DNA of 64,000 bases from Ctena decussata (taxonomy: Eukaryota; Mollusca; Bivalvia; Lucinida; Lucinidae). Shown one piece after another: positions 26,801 through 38,800 of the stretch (positions are counted from its first letter, which is position 1; every line of letters begins with the position of its first letter). A model generated the notes under the pieces. The model did not search any database. It was given only the letters and a program-made list of their open reading frames with translations, and was not told where the DNA came from. Both the position numbers and the translations under genes were made by a program. The stretch is taken from contig OZ022501.1 of NCBI GenBank assembly GCA_963989385.1, positions 99,346,502 through 99,410,501 of the forward strand. The letters are read 5' to 3'.

Positions 26801-29800
26801 AGAATAGAATATAATAACAGTATGGTTACCTTTTTCCTAGCCTGTCACTGAATCATAACGGGAAACAAAAAAATACGGATTAAAATTATGATGAATCAAA
26901 GATGAAGCTTCGACAGAAATAATGTACTGCGAAACGTGGAAATCCCCGGGTTGTCAAACAACACCACTGAAATACAGGGGTAAAAGGAAACCATCAGTTG
27001 AGCCCTGAATTGCCAAGCAACAGACAAGAAAAGCTCCAGTTTAACCAACTGAAATAAATAGCATCTATGTAAAAGTAAAAAGTATGCAAAGACCAGGAAC
27101 TGAAACAATCAAAATCCAAATCCAGCCCTCAAACCATAGTTGGAAACAACTAAGATTACAAATAATCAAGATACAGAGAACATATGGCCAACCGAGTGAG
27201 CAGCTTGTTCCCAAAAGGTGGCCACTCAGCAACCCAAACCGAACCAAAAATAATAATAACATACATAAGGTAAAACATCACAGAAACTCTGACACCAAAA
27301 ACAGGCAACAAAGAACCACAACAGAACTACCGCCTTGGAACGGTCAGTAATGAATTACTGGGGGGCTTAAATCGATTTTACAGGCCCAACCTCACCCTCA
27401 GTTTCTGAAGTGGTACAAAACATTTAGTTGGTTGTTCGGTTCGCATGATAACCCTCTAACTCGTCAATGAATCATCACGGTAAACACATAAATCAAATTT
27501 CAACACCATGAAGAAGCAAAGACGAGGACTCAACAGATACAACGGGCCGTCTGACAGGTGGAGATCCCTGTCCTGCCAAACAACCCCACTGGAAATCTGA
27601 AGCAAAAGAAGGTCACCAGTTGAGCCCCGGTGGACCAAGCAACAGACAAAAAGGCTCCGGTCCCAACCAACTAAAATATATAGCTTTAGGTCGGGGCCAT
27701 CATAGAGTCTGACGACCGATCCCCCGGTGTGCAATTAAAGAGTGCAGCAAAGCTATCAACCGTGATTTGGTTAATCACTAAGCATGCAGACTGTCGCATA
27801 ACATTTAAATTATAGCCAATACGTTTGTGACGTATTATTATTTTTCGGAATTGATCAGAAAAATCAGTCCTACCCTTAATCTTTTTGAATTTGTATACTA
27901 AGTCACCATAAAATTCTGGTTCCGATAGGCCTTGGTGTAAAAGAAATTTTAATCCGACATCAAATTTTGAAACCAATTCATGGTGTCTGCGATAGAATTT
28001 AGAAAAAGCCTTTCTAAGCTTATGATACCGATAGCCCTGTTGAAGAAGTTTAGCAGTTAAACATTTATTACGAGCATTAAAGTCATCTACATGACTACAC
28101 ACTCTAGCAAATCTTATAAGTTGAGAAATATACACTCCATAAGAGGGACGACGTGGAACGTCACCATCCAAAAATGGAAAATTAACTATATCAAAGTCAA
28201 AGTCATCACGTTTATCATAAATTTTAGAAGATACAAAACCGTTAGAAATAGATAGATGTAAATCCAAAAAGGGGGCCTCGGTATCTGAAGTATTAGCTTT
28301 ATTCAATTTAAGTTCAGGTGGGTAAATTTGGTTAACCATGCTTTCAAAATAAGGATTATCAATATTCAGAAGATCGTCTAAATATCTAGAGGTTGAGTTA
28401 AATGCCTCAATGATATCAGCTTGATTATCAACAGAAAGAGAAGTCATGAAATCTCTTTCATAACAAAATAAAAACAAATCGGCCACAAGAGGAGCACAAT
28501 TTGTACCCATCGGAATACCAACAATTTGTCTGTATAACTTATTACCAAATCTGATGTAAATATTATCTAAGAGATATGATAAGGCGTCACATACATTCTG
28601 ACATGACCAAAGACTATATCCTCTATATATTTTACGGTCAGTAGAAGTGAAAAACGCTTTCTTATCGTTACAGGCAATATAAAGGGTATCTTCATTTTTG
28701 GAGAACTTTTTGAAGGCCCTCTCAATCAAATCAACAAGTTTTTCCTTTACTAAATTATGGGGTAATGTGGTATAAAGAGTAGAAAAATCATAAGTGGACA
28801 AACTAGTCGCACGGAACCCTCTTGACTTCAGTTTACTAAGTACCTCACCAGAATTTTTTATAGACCAAAACATATTTTTGGTAAGCAACTCCAGGTTAAA
28901 TCCAATGCCATAATGTAAAACTCTACGTCAAATCTTTCGCTACTGATATTATCGATCAAATTTGAAGAGTAAATACACTTCAAGAACTGACTGAATCAGA
29001 TCCAAAACCATATCTCCAACATCAAAAGAAAAGACTGACAAAGACATCCCAACAAACAATAAATTACAAGTGAAAAGCCGAGTCAGCAGCTCTTTCCCAG
29101 ATAGGTGGCAACTCGGCTATCTTTACTGAACTAAATAATCCAGACCAACAGAAGGGTTAAAATGAAAACACAATAAGTTAAACAGCACCGATCATAAAAC
29201 AAATGCAACTGCAACGAAAGTACCGCCTTGGGACGGTCAGTAATAACTACTGGGGGCTTTAAACCGGTTTTACTGGCCCCAAACCTTCACCCTCACCCTC
29301 CGCGTCGGTTCACACAATTAGTTGGTAGTTCGGCTAGCATGGAGGTCCCCTAACTCATCAGTGAGTCATCACGCGCAACAATTAAAACTAGAGCAAGTGA
29401 GCAGGGGCTCACGTATACCCCCGGCCAGCGCCACCACCTATAGGAAATAAACTTTGCATGCCCATGTAGGCACATATCACTAGGCTACATCTCAAGATTT
29501 CACAATAATCAAAACAATACAAACTTAAAGTTCACTTTTAACACAAATGGTTATATAAATTTCAAAGTCTGTGACCCTGACCTACAATCAGCAGCAGCAG
29601 TCAGATGGTGTCAACAAAACTGTCTCAACCTCACAGTAAACCTAGTCACACATCAAAAGGTTCCATTCAAGTATATCAAAAACATCAGCAAACAGATACA
29701 GCTCAATACAAACTTTAACACTAATGTTATATAAATTTGTAAGTCTGTGACCTTGCCCTTAGGTACTAATATGTGTCCAACCTGTAGTAATACTAAGCAC

Positions 29801-32800
29801 ATCTGAACAAATTTCAATAGAAGCTGTCAAAAAGATAGAGCAAAAGCAAAATCTTGAAACAAAACTTTTAAAACAACTGCTGTAGAAATTTCTAAGTCTG
29901 AGACCTTGACCTTAGGCCTGCAGAAGCATCAGGGTGGTGCAAACTGATCAGTATCCATCCTGTAGTACCAATAAGCACATATCAACAAGTTCGAGTAAAG
30001 ACGTTCATGAAAACAGAGCAAAAGCAGAAACTTAACACAAAACTTTAATGTAACTGTTATATAAATCTCTAAGTCTGTGACCTTGACCTTTGGCCAGCAG
30101 CGGCATCAAGGTGATGCACACTGATCAGTATCCGTCCTGTAGTAGCACTAAGCACTTATGAACAAGCTCTGGATAACAGAACCAAAAGAAAAAAACTTAA
30201 CGCAAAACTTTAACGCAAATTTTATAAGAATTTCTAAGTCTGTGACCTTGACTTTTGGCCAGCAGCAGCATCAAGGTGATGCATACTGATCAGTATCCAT
30301 CCTGTAGTAACACTAAGCACCTATGAACAAGCTCTGGATAACAGAAGCAAAAGAAAAAAACTTAACGCAAAACTTTAACGCAAATTTTATAAGAATTTCT
30401 AAGTCTGTGACCTTGACCTTTGGCCAGCAGCAGCATCAAGGTGATGCATACTGATCAGTATCCATCCTGTAGTAACACTAAGCACTTATGAACAAGCTCT
30501 GGATAACAGAAGCAAAAGAAAAAAACCTAACACAAAACTTTAACGCAAATGTTAACTTACGTACGGACGAACGGACGGACGGACGGACGGACGGACGGAC
30601 GAACAGACGGACGAACGGACGAACGGACGGAAAGACAAAAACTATATACCCCTCGACATACTTCGTATGCCGGGGGTATAATCAAGAAAAGACTGTGATG
30701 AAGCAAGGATGAGGACTCGACAGCCAAAACGTGTTGAGACACCTGGAGATCCCTGGGGCGTCAGCAACTCCACTGGAACACTGGAGCAAAAGAAGACTAC
30801 CAGTTGAACCCCGGTGGGCAAAGTAACAAACAAACATCTGGTCCCAACCAAATAATATATAGCTTTACGTAGGGGCTATCATAGAGTCTGAACCCCGACC
30901 CACCGGCGTACAATTAAAGAGGACAGCAAAGTTGTTCACCGTAATTGGGTTAACCACTAAGCATGCAGACTGTCGCATTACATCTATCCTATAGCCAAGG
31001 CGTTTAAATCGCATGATAATTTTCTCACATTGATCAGGAAAGTCTGCTTTCCCTACGATTTTGCGTAATTTATATACTAAGTCACCATAAAATTCAGGTT
31101 CCGATAGGCCTTGTTGCAAAAGTGACGTTAACCCTGTATTATATTTAGAAAGCAATTCAAAGTGTCTGCGATAACATTTAGAAAAAGCTTTCCGAAATTT
31201 ATGATACCTCTACCCCTGCTGTAACAGCTTCGCAGTCAAACTTTTATTACGAGCATTGAAATCAGCCAAATGACTAGACACCCTAGCGAAGCGAATAAGT
31301 TGAGAAATGTAAACACCATAAGAAGTGATGCGGGGAACATCACCATCCAAAAACGGAAAATTAACAACGTCGAAATCAAAATCATCGCGTTTGTCATAAA
31401 TTTTAGATGAAACAAATCCGTCTAAAATTGATAAAGGTAAATCCAAAAATGGGGCCTCGATATCAGAAGTATTTGCTTTATTTAACTGCAATTCGGCAGG
31501 ATAAATTTGACTAACCATTCCTTCAAAATAAGGATTGTCAATTTTCAAAAGGTCGTCCAAGTATCTAGACGTTGAGTTGAATGCTTCAATGACATAAGCT
31601 TGAGTATCATCAGAAAGAGACATCATAAAGTCTCTTTTACAGCAACCTAAAAACAAATCCGCTACGAGAGGAGCGCAGTTAGTACCCATCGGAATTCCTA
31701 CAATTGTTTTGTCTCTCTATCTTAGTACCAAATCTGATGAAAATGTTATCTAGAAGATATACTAAAGCATCACAAACATTTTGGCAAGACCAAATTTTAA
31801 ACTTTTTTTGGTCATCGGAAGTAAAGTTTCTTTACGATGACATCAGGAATGTAAGCCAAACTGTGTTAATGTCAAAACAGTCCAGTTGCTTAATGTACTG
31901 TAATTTTAGTTACTTTCAGGAGTTGAGGTTGGTCGATGGGGGACGCCTGCGCTTGCGAGTTCAAACGTAGGTGCCTCTTACCTGATGCAGCTAATGTGTC
32001 CCGCAGAATGTGACAATAAGTGTGGCTCGGAGAGGTATGTTCTGTTCTGTTTATTAATTTTAAATATAAAATAGGTACATGTAAAAAGGCAAAAATAGAT
32101 GTTATTATTGTTTTCAATTAGGGTAATTGAATAACCATCTGTCTGTGAAAGAGCTGCTCATTCGGTTTGATGTGCGTGTCTTTTGTGAACGGTTGTCAAT
32201 GACTGTATATACTTCTTTCCTTGTGTTTTTAGGGCGGAATGTGGGATCTGACTGTATTGGTTTTGATTATTGCCTATCTTTTTTCTTTCCATTGACACAG
32301 ATTTTAATTTTCACCCTCCCGTCGTGCTGATATTACTGAAATACACATATAGTTAAAAATGACGTAAAATTGCAAGTCATCTATCCATTCAGCCAGCCAG
32401 CCACTATTAATGCACAAACACTAAAAATTATCTATACTGCTCAAAATAAGTACGAGATATTAAGACATTAAAGAAAACAGAATGAAGAAAAATAAGTAGA
32501 TAATTTCAAACTGTTATAATTCATAAAAAATATTCATAGAGGCCTTCGATGTGAATATTGGTAGGTTTAAGCTTGTCACGTGACCTAGAGTAAATTGGAA
32601 GAAGACAAAGGGTCGACACTCCAATTTCGCACGAATCCAGCAAAGCACTAACTAATCAAAATGTATAAAGACAGACGCCTGATGCCTCCTTTAGCAAGTA
32701 ATAGATATTTTGTCCATGCAGTTTTATCACAGGACAGAATGGTAAGCATTGTGTGGTAAATTTTCTCACCGATGGTGATTTTTACAAGGGCCCTACACCT

Positions 32801-35800
32801 TAAATGATACAATAAAGTCCACCATAGTGGACGTTTTCAGTTTGGAAAATTATGCAGAATTTATATATTAAAGAATCTGAGGTTTCAAAAGTCTTTGAAT
32901 CGACTGCCCAATTAAAATTAAGAGAAATTACAGTATGCTTTTTTCTGGTTTCGTCACTAGATATTGTCAGGGTCACTGACGAGGCTTTATTAGCCGAAAC
33001 TACGTAGTCTGGCCCATGTTCCTACTTCTGTTTGTATTCTCTGCTCTTGAAGGAACTTTTTAAGATTTTAATTTTTCGCCGATGCGAAAAGGAAGTGTCG
33101 ACCCCATAGTCCTTCATGTGTTGTTCTAGGTCACGTGAACGGCTGTGACTGTTTCGGTTTTAACTGAATATTGTAACTTGAAAAGTGCTCCATTAATAAA
33201 TAATAATGATCTTACCAGTTATTATCATTATTTTTGTACTCGCTTCTACTCATAATATCTCCTACATTTTATGAGCAGTATATGTATGAAATTTTCAATG
33301 AATACTACAAAAATGATTTCTTACAAACCTGGGGTAGAGTCTCTCTAGACTCTGATTTTGAAGGAATCAGTTTCTTCTCTATATATAATCTCATGAGTTT
33401 GTTGTAGGCTTCCTCTTTCTTTGTATGATGACATTCATCGAGAATGAACAGTGAGAAATCATACAGCCCCAAAAACTGTTTGCTATTCTCTAGGTTATTC
33501 AGCAAAATCTGAGGTGTCATGAACAACATTTCATAGCCTTCCATTAGATGAGGAAGTAAGTTTGAATTCTCGTTCTCTCCAGTTAATAGGACACTCTAGA
33601 AAAAAAGTAAGACATTAAGGTGAATGGGTATATTATCTGAAGAAACGACTCCACCATTTTCTTCTTCCTTTTCAATAAAGGTAACCTATAAAAGGAGAGA
33701 GTTTGCTTTTCTAGCTGCAAATTCGAATCTTTTAACAAATACCCCGCGTTTGAATGGTTATGTCCAGGTAAACAAACAAAAAGTGAAGAAACGTGTTCCT
33801 GACAGCATCGCCATTGTTCCGTACAGCGTATCAAAGCCATTACCACATGATTCCTCTCGGTAAAAATACATAAAGCATGCGTATACAGTAATAATGGGCG
33901 CTCTCATTACATTCCGTGTAAGTATTACACAATTTTAGCATCTCAAACATCACTTTTCTTTTTCATTCCCGACATGCCAGTCCAGTAGCCTTTGCAAGCA
34001 GTGGAGATCTAGATGAGACAATCCTAACTGACCAGCTATTTTTGTATGTGTGTGCGTGTGTATGTTACAAATACCCCTTTCATGTCTATATTTAAATACT
34101 GGGTACGTAGAGATCAAATTCAGAGCTTTTGTGGAGAACGATATTATACGGCTATCACTTACCTCGTGCAAAGGCAACTGTTCTTTAAATTTGTCATATT
34201 GTTGTTTTACCAATGTGCTTTGGCGTGCCATAAATACCACTTTCCCTGTAGAAATAAAGGTGTGTTTTATGGCATGTGTGAACAGAACAAATACAGAGTC
34301 CGTTGTTACAAAACTTGAATATAATCTCAAACCCAAAGTAAAGCACACCTGTTGGCCACTTCCGAGCATGTGCCTTCCAAGCATGTGCTCGGAAGCAGCC
34401 AATTATTGGCTGCAAAAGCAGCCAATCAGTGTGCTTTATTTTGAGTTGAGATTGTACTCAAGTTTTAAAACCTCCGATCCTGAGAACACTACATCTTAAG
34501 CTGAATTGGTTCACTTTGGAATCAGCTCTGCCATTTTCATTTTCGTCCTTTCTAAGAGGCGTCCAGCACTTAACACAGACTACTGTTGAAGGAAAGAATT
34601 CGCTCGTAAAGGAGCATTCCTTCAAAAGTAAGCTCGCCTTGAGAAGGGATTCGTAACCCAGGGACGCAAGCAAGAAATCACAAAATTTTCTCTTTTAAGA
34701 AAGATGACAAAATCCATGGAGGTGTACTCATTCACCTAAACAATTTTGATGGCCATACTGAAAACTCAGAATTCAAAGACTGTTGATACAAACTGCGAAC
34801 TCGGATAAGATCAGGGCGATAGGAAGGTTGGTCTAGGTATCTGATGTTCGCAAATATAGTACTACCACATCATAAATAGCAAAGAGTCGCTTCTCTATCT
34901 ATTCTTTATTCTTCAAGTAATTTCGTTCCAAGATAAAAAGATAAGCAATGATCAGGAATTTATGCAATCAAATCCCACATTCCGCTGTCAAAACCATAGA
35001 GAAAGGAGCACATACACACAGTTATTGACACAAGGATACGAAAGACACGCACGGTAAACCGAATGAGCAACTCTTTCCCAAACAGATGTTCATTCAGCTA
35101 CCCCAGTAACAGCAACAACATCTATTTTTACTTATTTTTCATTTTAAATACAAAACAAAACAAACAGAAGGCAGATTGGGCAGCAATACAGGTGAACCAT
35201 AGACAAGCGGACACAGAACAATATAATTTGAAGGAACCGCAACAGAAGTACCGCCAACAGTGGTCCCTAACTGTTACTTGTTCTTATGTACACTTGCCTG
35301 TGGACTTCTAGCAATGTTTGTCACTTTGCTTCCTGTTTTGTTTTAATTAAAATAGACTAGAAATATATCCATAAAACATAGATGCCCCGACTAGTGCCTT
35401 GAGTAAGATGGCGCGTTGATTAAGGTACTGGCAACTGTTGAATATATAGATTCATAGAGGCAGACATATATAATTTTAATATACAAAGGAAAACCGAGGG
35501 ACCATGAAATATAGATACAGCGGTCGAAGAACCAGAGTCATAAGTCTACACTCATATAATCCAGCCAAGCATTGATAAATCCGATATAGTTAGATATACA
35601 GACATGGACCCCCACAAAGGAAGAGTGATCAGATTCTCGCGAGTAGCAAGCATCACCTGCCTATTGTAATACACCCGCCATGTCTATCTATCTGAATGAA
35701 AAGTCAGTGAAAATGAAAGTCCAGAAATTGAAAGCCATACTATGTTTCGGCCGTGGCAGCCACAGCCACGCTGCAGGGATCCACGAGATCTTGGTGTCTC

Positions 35801-38800
35801 CCATATATTGTTTTAAGAGTCGACACAAGTTTCGTTCAATGATAACCTTGTGACAACAATTTGCTGGTGAGTAGCTATTGATATTTGAAACAGGTTCTAG
35901 CATAGCGGACTGAGAGACATAAATTCAGCATGCAGGTGCTGAATGAATATTGTTACTCAGAAATGAAAAGTTAACTATGAGAAAATTGAAGTCGTCCCTC
36001 TCGTCATAAAAATCTAAGAAAGTTCCTTCAAGAAGAAGGAACACATTTTAAAGAAGGTAAATGGGCCATACTTCGAAGTTTCGGCTAATTAAGCCTCATC
36101 AGTGACGCTGACCTGATTTGTCGACGAAAGCCAGAGAAAACAAAACCTGCAATAACTTTTAATTTTTAATGGAGCAATCAATTCAAAGACTGATTAGTTG
36201 TCAAAAAGGGTCAAAATGAAGAAAAATTGACGATCTAGAATATAAGAATATTAAAATCTAAGAGGGTCTTTTCCTTCAAGGTAGTCGTTTCAAAGACTGA
36301 CAAGTCTGGAAAAAGGGTCCAAATGAAATAAAAGAGATGATTTAGAATATGAGTCTAAACCAATAGATTTTTGCTCAAAGCCTTGTAACAAGCTTTCCAT
36401 TGTCAATATAGCAATAAAATCTAGGTATGCGTAAAAAGACAGGCAATGATCAGGAATAAATACAATCAAATCCCACATTCTGCTATCAAAACCAATAGGG
36501 AAAGAAGCACATACAAACAGAAATCGACACAAGTTTACGAAAGACGCGCATAATAAACCGAATGAGCAGCTATTTCCCAAACAGGTGGTCATTCAGCTAC
36601 CCCAAAAACAGCATCAACATCTATTTTTACTTATTCTTTTATTTTAATTACAAAACAAAACAGAAAGCAGAAGGCAGATTTTGCAGCAATACAGGCGACC
36701 AAACCGCCACAGACCATAGACAAGCGGACACAGCACAATATAACATCAAGGAAACGCAAAAGAAGTACCGCCTTGGAGCGGTCAGCAAAAGATTACGGGG
36801 GGGGGGCTTATATATCCTTTACTGGGCCCAAACCCCGCCCTCTGCTTCTGCAGGCAGATGAACTGGATTCTGACGTATACTTTATTTCAAGATAACATGG
36901 GTAGATAATATCAATAAACTCTAAAATCTTTTAAAAGAAAGAACATCATCTATGTACTTGTATATGAAGTTGAATTAATGTGCAAGGCGTTTTTACCTGC
37001 TTTTAAGAGCTTTTAAGAGCCCCTGTATGAACCGCGCCTCATACCCGTAAAGGAATATATCGGCAAGTAAAGGGGCGCAGTTATTGTCCATTGGAATGCC
37101 AACTGTCTGATGAAAAACTTAACCCGCTGAAATGCACGTAAATATTGTCAATGAGGAATTCCACCATTTTAATGACATCAATTTCAGAATTTTTTGTACA
37201 TGTATGAACATCACAGTGGTCCTGAACGACGTATGTATCTTGATACCCATGAACAATGTGCTTATACCGGCGATTTCCGTTTTTGTGAAAGAAACAATTG
37301 TTTAAAATATCTTTTGGTTTCTGGTTTTAATTTGTCATTTGAGAGTGTAGTAAAAAATCTTGCAAAATCAAAGGTATTAATGTTATCTACTTCAAAACGT
37401 GCTTGGCCTTTTAAAGTTCTATAGAATATTCTAAAATTCACCTCTGATTAACGACCCTTCTGGCGTATGATAAAACACAATTTGTCTGAAGCCCATTCTA
37501 ACTGCCGTAAGAATCTGAGAGAGGCTTGGTGGAATATTTAGCGGAAGCCGCATTATATCGTTGCTACTATGTATCTTCATGTTCCTTTGGGAAGGCAAGA
37601 TCTTTTTTGTTGTGCAAATTCCAAAACAAAACAGAACCGTCTTGTGGTTTTTAAGAATTTTCTCCTTTGTCAACGAAATGCATGTTTCCCTGCACCCAGT
37701 TCAAACCAAGCTCCTCTCTCAAGCAGTTGATGAAGTGTGTTTTGCAAACAAACACAATATTGTTACAGGAATGTCAAAAGCTGAAACCAATCGGGTTGAC
37801 ATGGTCGTGCTTAAGATAGAAATACGTCAAAGTGACTTACATTTATTCCGCAGTCAAATCTCAGACACGAATATGACATGAATATGTTTTTATTATAACC
37901 TATTCACGTAGTTTATGTGCAAACTGTGACCCTGAATTTTAAGCTAATGGCACATTCTTTTCGCAAAACAAATCGTCCTGCCAAATAATTTTGTAATTTC
38001 ATTATGGAGGACAAAGTATTGAGCCGGATACGAACAGATTTTTACTGTAGCCTTTCCACAAATGGATTGACCTTGAGCGTCAAGCTAGCAACTGGGCTCT
38101 CGCATGCAACATAGCGTCTTATCATTATAATTGATTATGCCAAATAATTCTAAAACCCCACCATGCAGAAGATATGGGCCGGACACGAACATGTTTTCAT
38201 TATAGCCTATGCACAAAGCTTACGTGCATAGTGTGACCTTGACCTTCAAGCTAGCGACATGATTCTTTTATGGATCATATTGCCTTGTCATGATGATAAT
38301 TTACGCCAAAATAATTTTAAATCCAACCATGCAGGACAAAGTTATGGGCCGGACACGAACATGTTTTCACTTTAGCCTATGCACAAAGTTTACGTCACAG
38401 TGTGACCTTGACCATTAAGCTAGTGACAAAGATTTTGGTACGCGACACATTTTCTTGTCATGACGATAATTTGTGCTACATTATTTTTAAATCCCACTTT
38501 GCAGGACACAGTTATGGGCCAGACACAATTCTGGTAACACACAAACACACTAACAGACAAACAAACAAATACACACATCGACATGCTGGGGCATACAAAT
38601 AGTTATAAAAGATGTTTTACGTGTTTTGTTCTTATTGCCCGTGTTGATGCTTTTGCTTCATTCGTCCGTTGTGTAAATTTAAAGAGTAACTACACTTCAG
38701 GAACTGACTGAATCAGATCCCAAACCCCTATCCCCAACATCAAAGGGAAAGATTGACAAAGACATCCCAACAAACAATAAATTACAAGTGATAAGCCGAG

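Larger units (their letters stand above)
24780..26815. mobile_element. RTE-like copy b, 5'-inverted, flanked by AACAGT
   Basis: AACAGT stands at 24774-24779 and 26816-26821 and would be the target-site duplication. The left part (24780-25861) is the endonuclease region on the minus strand; the right part (25862-26815) is the RT C-terminal region on the plus strand, ending ATAGAATAGAATAGAAT. The RT N-terminal half is missing. This is the layout left by twin priming. Confidence 0.78.
28955..31826 (-). mobile_element. Penelope-like element copy D, type 2, split by an array element
   Basis: Type 2 end at 28.96 kb and hairpins 1-2 at about 29.22-29.26 kb; then the sequence breaks at 29387 and resumes at 30681 (ATCAAGAAAAGACTGTGATG), exactly as in uninterrupted copies A and E. 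The RT runs from 30.87 kb to the truncation at about 31826. Confidence 0.87.

Noticed and set aside
30557..30742. Frame reading [16 protein letters not shown]
   Set aside because: A translation of the GACG microsatellite next to the array hairpin, not a protein.
33950..34499. Overlapping 145-150-codon frames on both strands around RLR exon 9
   Set aside because: Only the 83-nt part between AG at 34246 and GT at 34162 matches the RLR family; the rest runs through introns and the fold-back MITE.
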